A stretch of 55,081 bases of DNA from Beverwykella pulmonaria. Lineage: Eukaryota > Ascomycota > Dothideomycetes > Pleosporales > Melanommataceae. The first letter of the stretch is position 1. Each line of letters starts with the position of its first letter. Shown in pieces: positions 31,309 through 46,178 of this stretch. The stretch spans positions 8,680-63,760 of the forward strand of contig BCHH01000012.1 in the NCBI GenBank assembly GCA_001599595.1. Direction: 5' to 3'. The translations under genes and the position numbers were made by a program. Under the pieces are notes generated by a model. That model was not told where the DNA came from. It was given only the letters and a program-made list of their open reading frames with translations, and made no database searches.

Positions 31309-34300
31309 ATGGAGGAATGCAACCTTTTTCCCGCCGGTAAAACGGTCACATTTGAAGCACTTGCCTCGGCGGCCTTGAACCCAAAACTCACAGATGATCT
31401 CTTCGTGCAATATTCAGGCCTTTTTGTGGAGGTCTGTGCGCGCTGGATTTCCTCAGGGGATCAGTCAGAGTCTAAGATTGCAGCTTTTGGAAGGATTGTT
31501 CCGCTTGCGCCTTGCCTCGCGGAGCATCTGGAGTACTTCCTCACATCTGTTTCCCAATCACCCATCTTTGGGTCTCAGAGTTCGATTTCTCAAGACACCG
31601 TTTTTTTGCATGAAGAGTCAACCCTATGCCAGGTTCTCCTGGGAACCTTCCGGCTTCTGAGCCTGGATTGCCGAAACTTCGCCAAACATGTGCGCCCACT
31701 TACTTTGGAGAGTCTATTTGGCCACCCGAGTAGAGCGGTACGATATCTAGCTGTTCGGACATTCTGTTTGTATGTACATACTGCCGATTACGCGACCCAA
31801 GAGATGGTTAGGAGACTCGTAGGAGAAGGCGAGATCCCCGGCGAATGGGAAAACAACACTCTGGATTATCGATTCTTGCCGCTCTGGGAGGAGAAGAGGT
31901 GGTCTGCGCTTCAATCAAAACTTCCAAAAAGGAGAGAAGAGTCTCTGGAGCCAATCTCACCAAAATTATACCATCAGCTCTCACCATACACTGTTCATGT
32001 CAATGGCGTTCTCTTGCCACGACTTGATGGAGCACCATCACAAGATAAGCCATCTGACCTCATCTCGACATCGACCACGGAATCCAACTTGAGAAAAATG
32101 GCTATAGGACTTCTTAGCTCCAGTCCCCTCCTACTCACAGGCCTAGCAGGTTCCGGCAAGACTCTGCTTACACGTCATTTCGCATGGCAATTGAACAAAC
32201 TCAACTCCATGGTGACCCTTCACCTCAATGAGCAGACCGATTCCAAGCTCCTGATTGGGATGTATGCAACCGGAGCTACGCCCGGAACATTCAGCTGGCG
32301 ACCTGGCGTTCTCACGACTGCTGTCAAGGAGGGACGATGGATTTTCATTGAAGACCTCGATCGAGCGCCCAATGAAGTCATCAGCACTCTCCTGCCATTG
32401 ATCGAGCGCGGCGAGCTGTTGATTCCCAGCCGAGGAGAGACAATCAGAGCATCGAGAGGGTTTCGAATAATTGCTACAATGCGTAGCACGCTCAACCCAA
32501 AGGGCCGGGAAATCATTTCTCGACAGAACATGATCGGGCACCGGTTCTGGAACTCTATCAGCATAAAAATGCCCCAGCTTTCTGAATTTGAGGAAATTAT
32601 CACTGCCAAGTACCCAGTACTTGGGAATCATGTTCCAGGAATTATGAAGGTCTATTCGCGCCTCTTAGAACTCTTCTCCGATGCAAAGTTTTGTGCTACA
32701 AATGGCACATCACTACGAGCGCTTACACCTCGCGACCTCCTCAAATGGTGTAACCGAATTGTTGTTCACTTGGCACAATCCTCCTCTTTCAACACGGCTC
32801 AGATGGACGATATTTTTATGGAAGCCAAGGATTGTTTTGCTGGTAGTTTGCGAAGCGACAACATGCGCCTCATGGTCATGTCTTGCGTTGCCGAGGAACT
32901 TCACATTGACCCTCAGCGACGAACTTACTTACTCACAAACCGAGAAGTGAAGATGGAGATCCCAAGCAAGAGCACTGCCGTGGGCACTATCCGCATTGGA
33001 CGAGCCCGACTATCTAAACACAAGTCGTCTAAAGTACCGGTATTTGGGAGACCCTTCTCCACCAACGACTATACACTGCGATTGTTGGAGAAGGTGGCTG
33101 TTGCTGCTAACCAACAAGAACCACTGCTACTCGTTGGGGAGACTGGAACAGGAAAGACAACATGCATTCAGTATTTAGCCGAACAACTTGGTCGCAAGTT
33201 GGTTGCATTCAATCTGTCACAGCAAAGTGAGAGTGGCGATCTACTGGGTGGATACAAGCCAGTCAACGTGCGCAGCCTTGTGGTTCCGCTGAAAGATGAA
33301 TTTGACGACCTTTTTGACACTACATTCTCGAGGAAGAAGAACCAGCGATTCCTGTTAATGATGGGAAAGCGCGTGGCCAAGGGCGAATGGAAACGTGTTT
33401 GCATGCTGTGGCGGGAGGCACTTAAGATGGTGGATGCGGCGCGCAAATCTCACGAATCCCAGACTTCATCACCAGATCCTGATGGGGGCCAGCCCAAGAA
33501 GAAGCGCAAGGTGGACTTATTCCCACCAAACTTTCCCAAGGCCCGATGGGAGAAGTTTGCGGCGGATCTCGGCAACCTCGAGGCACAGATCGCGAGTGGT
33601 TCTGAGGCGTTTGCTTTCTCGTTTCTCGAGGGCAACATTGTCAAAGCAGTTCGGAATGGTGATTGGGTACTGCTCGATGAAATCAATCTTGCATCGTCGG
33701 ACACCCTCGAAGCACTCGCAGATCTCCTAGGCGGAGGCCCCGACGGAAATCCATCGATTCTTCTTACTGAGACCGGAAATGTCGAGCGTGTGGTGGCACA
33801 TCCGAACTTTCGAGTCTTCGCTGCCATGAACCCTGCTACTGATGTTGGCAAGAAAGACCTTCCTCCAGGCATCCGCTCGAGGTTCACTGAAATCTACGTT
33901 GAGAGTCCAGACAGTGATATCAAGAGTTTGCGCAGCATTGTCGAGAAATATCTGGGAGGAGAGACACGTGACCCCACGATCTTGAGGATCTCCTTGGATG
34001 TGACCAGCCTCTACCTCGATATCCAAAGAATGGCCAAGTCGAACATGCTCGTCGATGGCGCAGATGAGAAAGCGCATTTCAGTCTAAGAACCTTGACTAG
34101 AACTCTGTCGTACGCAAGAGAGATTGCGCCTCTGTGTACGTTGCGACGCGCACTTTACGAGGGCTTCCACATGAGCTTCCTTACGTTTCTCGGAAAGTCT
34201 TCAGAAGATCTTGTTGCTCCTCTCATCAAACAACATCTATTCCCCCAAAAGTCGAGTATGAAAGCAGAGCTCGGGAGGCCACTCCAGCAACCTGCTGACG

Positions 34301-37300
34301 GACATAGTTACGTCAGGGAGGGTCACTATTGGCTTCGACAAGGGCTTCACGAGGTGGAGGAGCAACCCCATTACATTGTCACGCCTTTTGTGCAGCGAAA
34401 TTTGAACAACCTAATTCGAGCATCTTCTACACGTCGATACCCTGTCCTTATCCAAGGTCCAACATCATCTGGTAAGACTAGCATGATTGAATATCTCGCA
34501 AAGCGATCCGGCAATAAGTTCGTCCGTATCAACAATCACGAGCATACCGATCTACAAGAATACTTAGGTTCGTACATTTCAGGTACAGATGGAAAGCTTG
34601 TATTTCAAGAAGGTGTTCTTGTTCGAGCTCTGCGGGAAGGACATTGGATCGTGCTTGACGAACTTAATCTCGCGCCCACGGATGTTCTGGAAGCACTGAA
34701 TCGGCTACTGGACGACAATCGGGAGCTCCTCATCCCGGAAACACAAGAGGTGGTTCGGCCACATGAAGACTTCATGCTCTTCGCCACGCAGAATCCTGCT
34801 GGGCTGTATGGTGGTCGTAAGGTTCTATCACGTGCGTTCCGCAACCGATTTCTAGAGCTACATTTCGATGATATTCCAGTCGAAGAGTTGACCGAGATTC
34901 TGCACCGGCGTACCATGATCCCGGAATCGTGGTGTAGGAAGATTGTCAACGTATACAAAGAGCTTTCATCCCTCCGACAAGAGAGCCGTCTGTTCGAGCA
35001 GAAAAGTTTTGCCACCCTCAGAGACTTGTTCCGATGGGCTCAACGGAAAGCGGATACCGTACAAGACCTTGCGAGTAACGGATATATGCTCCTCGCTGAG
35101 CGCGTACGCAAAGAAGAGGAACGCCAAGCACTCAAGAAGGTTATTGAAAAGGTTATGACTATGGGTGGACCGCGGGTCCATATCGACGAGACACTGCTGT
35201 ATGGAGAGAATACCTCACCCGAGATCCAGCTTTACAAAGACAAGGTTGCAGACAATAGCGACGTTGTCTGGACACGCGCAATGCGTCGGCTGTTTGTTCT
35301 TATTTCCCATGCCATCCGAAACAACGAGCCTGTACTGCTTGTTGGTGAAACAGGATGTGGTAAAACCACGGTCTGTCAGATGCTGGCGAATGCATTTGAG
35401 AAGCAACTCCATATTGTGAATGCTCATCAGAACACGGAAACTAGCGATCTGATCGGTGCTCAGAGACCGATTCGGAATCGGGCTGGGATTGAGTATCTGC
35501 TTCGTCAACAGCTTCTGTCGGTTCTTGCAAGTGCCGGAAACCAGACTGAAATCGAGCACTTGGACTTGGCAGAGCTACTCAAAGCCTATGACCAGCTAGA
35601 TGCATCTGCTCGAGACGTGATACTTGCTGCACACCGCGAAGAGATCCAAGCCAATCGCACAAAGGCTGCCGCGTTGTTTGAATGGGCTGATGGAAGCTTG
35701 GTGCATGCCATGAAAACTGCACAGTTCTTCCTCTTGGATGAAATTTCTTTGGCCGATGACTCCGTACTCGAGCGCCTCAACAGCGTTCTGGAGTCGTCAC
35801 GAACTCTTCTTCTCGCTGAAAAGGGCCCTATCGACTCTTTCATCACTGCTTTAGAGGGTTTCCAGTTCCTCGCAACCATGAACCCTGGTGGTGATTATGG
35901 CAAAAAAGAACTTTCACCAGCGCTCCGCAATCGCTTCACAGAAATATGGGTTCCTGCTTTATCTGATGTAGAAGATGTTATACAGATAGTACGATCGAAG
36001 CTAAAACCGAATGTCTCGCAACATGCGGGGTGCATCGTCTCATTTGCGCGATGGTTCAATGCGAAATACAACACCTCTGTCACATCATCTCTATCCATCC
36101 GAGACACACTTGCCTGGGTTACGTTCATCAACAATTCTCCGACCGAAGACCCCAATTTTGGAATAGTCCATGGGGCAGCCATGATCTTCATTGATACGCT
36201 CGGGGCAAATCCGGCTGGATTGCTCGCCATCTCTCCTGCCTCAATCGACGAAGAACGAAATGTGTGTCTACGTCAACTTAGCAAATTGATAGGCGAAGAC
36301 GTATCCCCCTTATACTTTAACCTTACCAAGGTAATTTCCACTGCCCAGTCACTTCAAATTGGACCTTTCTCGGTACCGAAATTGTCGCAGGCCGCCACCG
36401 AAGATTCTACCTTCTCGCTGGAAGCTCCGACCACCCGTTCGAATGCCATGAGGATCGTCCGTGCACTTCAACTGCCGAAGCCAATTCTACTTGAAGGTAA
36501 TCCTGGAGTTGGAAAGACTACTCTGGTAACCGCAATTGCCAAAGCCACAGGAACGCCTTTGACCCGGCTGAACCTCTCCGAGCAGACGGACGTCATGGAT
36601 CTCTTTGGATCCGATGTCCCTGTTGAAGGCGGTCGAGCTGGCACGTTTGCTTGGCGAGATGCCCCATTCCTGAAAGCCATGAAGAACGGTGACTGGGTTT
36701 TGCTAGATGAGATGAATCTTGCCTCTCAATCGGTTCTTGAAGGTCTCAACGCTGTTCTTGATCATCGTGGTGAGGTCTACATATCCGAACTTGATCAGAC
36801 TTTCCACAAACATCCGGACTTCCGTGTCTTTGCTGCGCAGAACCCTCATCATCAAGGTGGTGGACGGAAAGGCTTGCCTGCTTCCTTTGTCGACCGATTC
36901 ACTGTGGTCTATGCTGATGTGTTTCGGCCGGAGGATCTATCCCTGATTTGCGCTAGAGTTTATCCTCTGATTCCAGAGACGGAAGCAAAGAAGCTGATTG
37001 ACTTTGTATCTGCGCTTGATGATCAAGTAGTCTCCCGACGTGCTTTCGGCACAGTAGGCGCACCTTGGGAATTTAACTTGCGTGATACGCTTCGTTGGCT
37101 TCAACTAGTCGCTTCTACCAGATTTGCGGGTTCTGCGAGAGACTTCCTGGACACCGTTTTCGTTCAGCGTTTCCGTACAGAAGCCGACCGCACCCAACTA
37201 CTCAAACTCTTCGAGAGAATTTACGGTCGCCATGAACCTCGTATCAGTTTGTTTCACAATCTAGGCCCGGAAATCTTCCAGGTCGGTCTTTGCGCACTTC

Positions 37301-40300
37301 GAAGAAACCTTACCATAGCTTCGCCAGACCCTGTTTCGCACTTACAGACCCCCCAATTGGTACCCATGGAAGCACTCATGATCAGCGTAAAACATAGCTG
37401 GCCAGTCATACTAGCTGGCCCACCTGGATCTGGGAAAACCGCTTTACTCATCCAGTTAGCGTCGATTCTTGGGACAAGCCTGGTCAATTTCTCAATGAAT
37501 GCGGACATTGATGCAATGGATCTAGTCGGAGGCTATGAGCAAGTCGACTCTTCAAGGGAAATCCATCATTTCGTGAGAACATTGCATGCGTTCGTCCGCC
37601 AACAAATTTTATTGTGGGAGAAACCTTCGAAAGAGCTTGTGACTCTACTGGAGTATTTCGAGACTAGCACAAGTCCTGTCCTTGATGAAGTTCATTCCCT
37701 GCTCCAAGCTGTCTCCCGGGATAAACGCTACACCTCGATCACGGCACCCTTATTGGACAATCTCAATCAACTTCTACAAGCCCCCAAACAGATCGAAGGC
37801 GCACGCTTCCAATGGGTGGACGGCATTCTCATCCAAGCACTCGAACAAGGAAAATGGCTCGTGCTAGACAACGCGAATCTTTGCAGTAGTGCCGTCCTCG
37901 ATCGTCTGAACTCATTGCTCGAACCCAATGGGTATCTCAGCATCAATGAACATTCGACCGCCGATGGTGAAGCGAGGATCGTGCGCCCACACCCGGACTT
38001 CAGAATTTTCCTTACTATGGACCCGAAGTTCGGGGAGCTGTCAAGGGCTATGCGCAACCGTGCTGTAGAGATCTGCCTGATACCCAGTGAGAATAATGAG
38101 GATTGTAATAGCGAATCAATGAGAACACCGATGTACCCGCTCGACTCCCAAATGTATCGCTTTCGACATTTCCGGGGAGATCAGAAGAGTCTCGTAAACA
38201 CTCTCGAAGTTCGATATGAGCATCTTTCGCCCGCAGATTCTAATATGCTCAGCAGTTTCAATACGGCAGCTTCCCAGGGTCTCGTCCCACTAGAACGTGA
38301 ATTAGTACAAAATGGACAGGTCCTTTCGAATGGTGCTGATATCAAATATGGCGACTCCAACGCAAAGGCCGGCCGCTTTTCACAGTTTCTTATAGGTGTT
38401 TGGAACGCTAAGGCCCTGGAGTTTCAAGGGAGCCTAATACAAGAGTCAGGTCTCGATATGCCCAATAAGGGTACTAGTACTCTGGTAGGCTGAATATCTC
38501 AGACATGCAACATTTTGCTAACAAGTGCCACAGCCGTATCACCCACTCAACAATGAGTTGACGCTATGTTCAACAGTCGATAATCAAACCCTCTCATTCT
38601 GGTATGCTACTATGTATGACTTACTGCTAGACCTGTACAATATGCAATACGCCATACAAACTATTCCATCGGTAAAGTTTGAGCGCCATCGAGAGAAGCA
38701 AAAGCTGCCTTCTTTCTTGAACGCATATTGGCGCGGCTTAATGAAATGCGCGACCACACTCTGGGATGTGTCTCGCACTGGCCAGGTAAAAATAATGGAT
38801 TTTGTGCATGATATTCTTCGTACTAATACTATGTTCAGTCCATCAACCCACCTCTCAAAGCTCTTCAAGTCCTTTTCTGGGCCTTCTTCGAATTGACAAA
38901 TAGTCCTGGCTTCGACCGGGCAACGTTCCAGACCTACCTAAAGCTGCTCAACGCAGAGATGATTTCATTACCCGAACCTTTGAAGTTCCTTGGGAACACA
39001 CTATCCGGTGAAATTCAGAAGTTTGGCTCCGAAGTGCAATTGAGAACTGGACTTGGCATGGATCGGATTTGGCGCCATTTCAGGCCCGATACGCCGAGGA
39101 CGATTGGCCAACTTTCAACTGTACTGCGTCTGGAGGATCTTGCTGATAGGCTTGATGAGGTTGTGTGGAAGTCGAATTTGAGGATTGATGAAATGATTCA
39201 GATTCGGGAGAGGTTTGCGAGTTCACTTCAGCTCGTCAAGTCGCAGGATGTAGACGCTGCTGAACTCATCATTGTATTCTCGCCTTCCTTCAATTATTAA
39301 ACGAATGCTAATATGTACAGAATCTCTCAAACGCTGTCCAGGAACTTGAAGACTGGGTTGGGGAGGAAGATACCTCAATTACGCCATACTTTGAAGACGA
39401 GTTTGAGGGCCTTTGCCAATTTCTCGATCTTACTCAAAGTCATCCTTATCACCCTCCACAATACCATACCAATATTTCGAATGCTCTTAAGGTTATTCGC
39501 GCCAAGTCTTCCTTATTTGCGAGGCGACCTACTAAGTCGGCAGCTACGGAGATTATTTACAAGCCGGCTCAATTTTTCAAGAGCTTGTCATTATTTGTAG
39601 GAACAGAAAGAGAGGTGGGACGAGAGATGGTTCTCAAAGAACGGTTTCATATTGCTTTGCTGGGCAAAATGAAAGGCGCCGATGAAGTACCGCTTGCGCA
39701 GCTCTATCGATTCGAGTCCGAGTTACTCGTTCTCTCTCAGCACATCTCTCTTGATGCAAACCGCATTACATTTGATCAAAACAACGCCTTATCCGATAGC
39801 TATCGAAGCTGTGTCAACGAGCTGCTGGCATCACATTGTGATATCATCTCACACGTTAAGGTCAATGGTATTAATCGCATCGACTTCAACTCAGAGACTC
39901 AAATACCCGACCTTTATCGACAGGCTCTTGAGAAGCCACTTTTGCGTTGTATCTCAGAAAATGCTCCCTTTCGTGGTCCCCCGGAAGCTGAGGCTTGGAT
40001 AAATTTAGCCCTTGCGGGACTCTCATTGTATATCCCGAACTACCCGTATGATCCTGCACTGCGGCCAATGATTGAGCGGAAGTTTTTTAATGACCAGAAG
40101 GCTTTCCTGACACAGAAGCTGCAGGCTCTTCGAACATTCCAGGTCGGATTTACTGGCCAAGACACTAGCTTGCGGATTCGACGTACCAAGGAAGATATAC
40201 TTCAGATGGGGACGGAGCCAATTGTACCTATAATCGTGCGCCCAGATATCTCTGAACTGGATGCGCTTCAGGGAGAGTTTACGAACTTGTTGAGCGTTAT

Positions 40301-43300
40301 CCAGCCTCTTCTTAGTGGCACTCTGACGGCTCAAGAAGCTTCGAAAGACACAACTTTTCGACAGAACATTGCCCACATTATTAGGAGGCTTGTTGGGGGA
40401 TATCGAAGTTACGACGACATTACAGCTCCTGCAGTTGGCTTCCTAGTCTGTCTCAACATTGGCCTTACTCTTGGCGCTGTCACACAGGAGGAGGAGTGCA
40501 ATATCAGCAGGAGCCTAAAGTACATCACCTATCATACTCCATTCTTTGGTTTTGGGTATAGCAGACCAAACGCTGAGACGCTCATTCAGTTTTGTGAGCA
40601 AGAGCTTGCCCAGGGCCATCGCTTCCTTGACATACGCTGGCATGCGTTGCATGCTCTGGCTATCATGAAGGGTATTGATTCAAGAGTGTTATCAAAAGTC
40701 AAAGTACGAGGCCTTGTTCAGAACATCTTCTCCTCATTCTATACCGAATGGAAGAACAAGTTACTCCAGGATCAAGAGAAGGAAGCGAAAGACAAGAGTT
40801 TGTACACTTATAGAGCCGATGACGAAAATGACGAAGAGGAGGACCCGGAGCTGTTCCCAGACTACGAGAAAGAGGAGGAAGATGAAAATCCGCTTCCGGC
40901 GGTGTTATTGACGTCAACATCTCGCGAACAGGTAATTCGCTTGGCAAATATGCACGCGGAAATTCTTCTCACACCAAGAGAGCCTTCAGAGGCACTCAAA
41001 GCTCTGATTGAGTGGTCCTCCGCTCAAATGGTGCATTTTGCAGAAGGAGAAGCCCATTGCACGAAGCATGAGAGCGCACTGCCTGCAATTTTGCTTTCAC
41101 TAGGAAAGAAGTCCGACGCATTGGCATCCTCTGATACTGGCAAAGCGTACAACTTTTACTTCGATGCAAACCTCTTTGAAGCGAAGAAACTAATTAGTCT
41201 TGTTCATCAAATTCAACACCGATATCGCCAAATCCGAAAAGTTTGGCCCGAGCACGCTACTCTGTCAGATGTCCTCCGCACATGTGATGAAGCTCTGGCT
41301 TTTAGACATGTCGATCCAGTTGCCAAGTTCATTACTAAATCTGAAAAGCTCTATGGATACATGCACGAGTGGCAACGAGTGACCAGCAAAGAGTTCAGCA
41401 CAACAAATCTATTCAATGATCTTACCAAGTTGCTAGTCGGTTGGAGACAACTTGAGCTAAAAACATGGACACGACTGTTCGATATCGAAATGGAGAATTG
41501 TCGAGACGATGCCAAGAGTTGGTTCTTCATCGCCTACGAGACCATCATTGCCGCGTCCGAGTCCGTGCAAGACGAGAAGTCCTTGAAACTGCACACGAAA
41601 GAGCTCCTAAAGACTTTGGAGTCGTTCTTCTCTACAACCACTCTAGGCCAGTTCCAACAACGAATCAAGCTTCTTCGACAATTCCGCGAACATATTGCGA
41701 TGCGCGTGCAAGATGCCGAGTCGCTCAAGTCAATTCAGCTCGCTCTCGACAACTTTATCGCCTACTTTTCGCGACTTGAGAAACCTGTGCGAGAAGCGCT
41801 CACCAAGGGTAGAATCAAACTTGAGCAGAAGGTCAATGAGGTCATCAAGCTTGCGAGCTGGAAAGACACAAACATAGAGGCACTGAAACAGAGTGCGAAG
41901 ACTTCGCATCGCAAGCTTTCTAAGCTCGTTAGAAAGTTTCGAGCGCTGTTGAAACAGCCTGTTTCAGAAATCTACAAATCTGGATTTCCAGATGATAATG
42001 CAATAGTCAGAGATGTGAAGATGGAAGACGTGGACACGAGTGTCGATCCCGCGGCGCTCGAAGTTTGCGACAAGAGTCTGTCAGGCTGGACCGGGCGCCC
42101 AACTCGCTTCAAGAATCTTGCTGCAACAGTATTGATCATGCAGAAGAAGTCCATTCCCAATGAGGAGACTGTTGATGGTTCTGCCTATATTGATAGTTTC
42201 GTCGCAAACCTAGAAACCACGATGTCCGAGCTACAGAAAGCGACACCAACCACTCTTACCGAGGAGAATAGAGAAACTGTTCAGCACTTGAAGACGCAGA
42301 AGCGGAAGTTGTACGCGGACACGCTCAAGGCACTTCGACAAATGGGCTTCCGGCCGAACTTGAGCAGCGATATTCTTGACAGGCAAGAGGAGCTCTCCAC
42401 CGTTCTCGCTAACTTGCCGACTATCTCTGCAGAAAGCACGCTTACTCTTAGTGCAGAGCTATTCTTGCACAAGACGCTCAGTATCATGACTCAGGTTCGA
42501 TATATCCACAAAGAACACTCTGGGGATCTGACTGGTAACGACATCGGGAGAAGTATCGGGTTTCTGGAGGGTATACTATACTCCTCTATTCGACAACGAG
42601 GTCTCTTGGGCAAAGCCACCCAAGCTTTAGACGAGCTGCGAGTGCAAACTTCGCAGATCGCGAATCTTATCTCCATCAGCCAAGACACAATCATGAAGGT
42701 CTCGGACGAGCAGGTCAGTGGATCTGGAACGATGCTCGCTGGCATCTCTTGGCTTTCTGCTATTCTCAGAACGGGTGCCGAAATCACTGCTGCTCAAGCC
42801 AAGCTGGGCAAGACGAATGAGTTCGATGTTGTTGTTGAGGGTCTGCAGGAATGGAGTAATCGGTTTCATAAGTTAACTGACGACTTTGTTGAATTGCCTA
42901 ATCTGCCACAAAATGTTTGGTCGGACGCGCACAAAACGGTCAACGAATCGATCCAAAAACAGCTTTCTGATTTCCGCCAAGTCTTCACGACCTGGTTCAA
43001 TGATCACCTGCTTCCAAGGGCTGTACTCAAGCAGATCCAGCCCTTTATTCTCGACGAAGATATCATCCAGGCCGCTGAATTCTCGGAGACTACGCAGGCC
43101 ACTGTCGAAGCCCAAAGCAAAGCGATATTTACGGCTTTGGATATCATACTCGGATCTATGCAAGATGTGGAGATGGCTCTAAAAGATATACCTTGTTCAA
43201 TCGAAGACTCAACATGGTTTGTGAAAGAAGAGCAAGCTCTCTCCGCAGCTATCTCGGCCTTATATGCCCCACAGATCACGACTGCTTTGCAGATTATTAT

Positions 43301-46178
43301 TAGCCAAGTGCATTATCTGCACAAGGACAACCAGCTTAAAGCTATCGCAGCTCTGTTCGCAGCTGTGAACCCGATTCTGAATCAATATATTGCTTCACAC
43401 TCTTTCCTCGTCTCCAAGCTAGCGGCCCTACATCTCTCAACCACAAAGTTACTACATCGACTCGCAAAATCCTTCCTCCATATTGGAACCCAGGGCTTCT
43501 GTCAACCATCGGAAAAGTCCACCGATCAGAAGGGTAAGGATGACAAGCTCGAGTCTGGAACCGGACTTGGCGAGGGTGAGGGTGCGGAGGATATTTCAAA
43601 GGATATTGAAGATGATGAGGATCTTGAAGACTTGGCACAGGAAAAGAAAGGCGAGCACGAAGACAGCATCGAAGAGGAAGATGATGCAGTGGATATGGGA
43701 GAACAGGAGATGGAGGGTGAGATGGGTGACGTTGCGGAAAAGGAAGAAAAGGGTGGTAGTGGGGATGAGGGGGATGAGGATGTTCAGAGTGAGGTGGGAA
43801 GTGTAGATGATCTGGGGCCGAGTGCGGTCGATGAGAAAATGTGGGATGATGGCGGGAAGGAGGAAGAGGATTCGAAGAATAAAGAGGGAACGAAAAATTT
43901 GGGTACTGAGAAGGACGAGCAGGTTGCGGCTGAGGAAAAGGAGAATAATAAGAAGGGTGATGACAATGAAGACAAAAAGGAAGAGGGTGCTGAACAGGAG
44001 GACGAGGAGATGGACATGGAAGGTGAAGACCAGGAGGAGAATGTTGGCCTTGGCGAGACGGAGAAAATGGATCCGCATGCTAAGGAGGAGGAGACGCTCG
44101 ATTTGCCGGAGGAACTCAATATCGACGGCATGGATGAAGAGAAGGACGACGAAATTGGAAACGTGGATATGAACGAGGACGAAGAGGATATAGATGCCGA
44201 AGTTGGAGCCGAACCTGATACCGTCGATGACGTTGGTCTTGAACAAGGAGAGGAGGAGAAAGATACATCCGGGCATGTTCCAGATGAGGATAAGGTGGGC
44301 GAGGAACAGGAGTCAGAACAGAGTGAGGAAGAAGCAAGCGAGGAGCCTATGGTTGTAGATCCGATTCTGCTTCCTGATGAACAGACTCTATACGAGTCTC
44401 GCCTGACTGACTTTGATAACCATACCGACGCTAATGTTGAAGCGGGCGCTGGCACCGATGCGAACGAAGAAGCTCACAAAGATCAAAAAGAGCAGAGTTC
44501 GACCAGCGCAGCGAATCGTGAAGATGGCGACCAGGGCGATGCATCTGGAGAACAGCAGGAGTCTACCGCGGAAGACGGAGCAATTGGACACACTGCACAA
44601 CCGGGCGCCAGCGGCACCGATGAAGACGCGGAGGAATCACCTGAGACGCAGTCCTTCAAGAAGATTGGCGATACTCTGGATAGGTGGTATAATCAGCAGC
44701 GGCAGATTTCTGATGCAAAGAAGGACGAGACGCAGATTCAGCAAATCGATAAAGAGACTGACATGGCTAATGCCGAATTTGAACATCTTCCTGATGAAGA
44801 GACACAAGCTGATACACAGGCTCTGGGTACTGCGACGGAAGAGGAGGCTAAGACGCTGGATCACGATATGGCCATGGCAGTCGATGAGGACGAGAAAGTG
44901 CCTGCTTTGCCTGTAAATGAGGATGAGGAGATGCAGAACAATGATCGGGATGTTGAGATGGAGGACATTGTCCCTGATCAAGAACAAGAGCAAGAGCAGC
45001 AACATAGCAACACTGACGGCCGACCACATGCCTCTATTAGCGAACAGAAGCCTTTCACGTCTCAACAACAGGTAGACGAGGACATGGATGATGCCGTGCC
45101 TCTCGGCGATGACATCTCCGAAACCTCTTCAGTGGAAGACGTCGAACTCCAACTGGAATCAACGCATCTCGATCCCGCGGCCCCGATATACCCAGAAATA
45201 GCTCGTGCTCTTTGGCTTTCGCACGAAGCATCCACGCACTCCCTTTCCCAGCAACTAACTGAGCACCTCCGTCTCATTCTCGCGCCTACACTTGCTTCTA
45301 AACTACGAGGAGACTTTCGCACCGGGAAACGACTCAACCTCAAACGCATTATCCCGTACATTGCAAGTGGGTATAAGAGAGATAAGATCTGGCTGCGCCG
45401 CTCACAGCCCAGCAAACGGAGCTACCAGGTCATGGTCGCCCTCGACGATTCCCGATCCATGGCCGAATTAGGAACCAGCCACCTCGCACTCAAAACACTG
45501 ACTCTTGTCTCGCGCGCGCTTGCGATGCTCGAAGTAGGCGAAGTTTCCATCGTCGGCTTCGGAGATACCGTGACTGTCGCGCACGATTTCGACAAACCCT
45601 TCACATCTGAAGCCGGCGCGCGCGTGTTCGAGCAGTTTAGCTTTCAGGCCACCAAGACTAATGTTAAGGGCCTAGTGGAACGGAGTTTGAGTCTTTTTGA
45701 GGAAGCGAGACGCAGGCAGAGTAGGGGCGGGGAGGAATTGTGGCAGCTGATGTTGATCGTTAGTGATGGGATTTGTGATGAGCATGAGGAGGTCAGGCGG
45801 TTAGTGAGAAGGGCGAGGGAGGAGAGAGTTATGATTGTTTTTGTTATTGTGGATAGTTCGACTACATCGGAGACGCCACAAGCAGGCCCCTCAGCAACCG
45901 CCACCACTGCCCCAACCGCCGACGCTACAGCTTCGACTACAATTGACACTACTTCCAGTGCAGGGAAGACGAATCCCCCGCCACGACAGGAATCCCAAAA
46001 GACAAGTATCCTCGATCTCCAGTCTGTCGAGATTGTAGATGGCAAAGTAATCAGGTGGAAGTATATGGATCGCTTCCCTTTCGGGTATTATCTGGTCGTT
46101 AGAGATGTGAGGGAGCTGCCCAGTGTGCTAGCTGGAGCGCTGAGGCAGTGGTTTGGGGAGGTGGTGAGTAGCGGGTAG
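31309..46178 (+). CDS. mdn1: Midasin, giant AAA+ ATPase of 60S ribosome assembly
   Basis: Four exons, 31309-38484, 38534-38785, 38839-39273 and 39321-46178, with introns of 49, 53 and 47 bp, encode 4906 aa, almost the length of yeast Mdn1. Six AAA+ protomers carry Walker A motifs GLAGSGKT (about 277), GETGTGKT (about 608), GPTSSGKT (about 1049), GETGCGKT (about 1345), GNPGVGKT (about 1729) and GPPGSGKT (about 2037). Walker B sequences such as WVLLDEINLAS and WVLLDEMNLAS are seen. A long helical linker follows, then a D/E-rich region (about 4015-4570) and a C-terminal MIDAS/VWA domain with the DxSxS metal motif in VALDDSRSM (about 4663). Midasin removes assembly factors (Rsa4, Ytm1) from pre-60S particles in nucleolus and nucleoplasm. 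Intact and probably essential. Confidence 0.98.
43560..45160 (+). other. Acidic low-complexity coding segment of midasin
   Basis: GA-rich DNA encoding a long Asp/Glu-rich, probably disordered linker before the MIDAS domain. In the known structure class this flexible arm lets the MIDAS domain dock on the AAA ring. Long Ser-rich antisense frames here are composition artefacts. Confidence 0.85.

Noticed and set aside
43784..44455. Long Ser-rich antisense frame opposite midasin
   Set aside because: Mirror of the GA-rich acidic linker; expected from composition.
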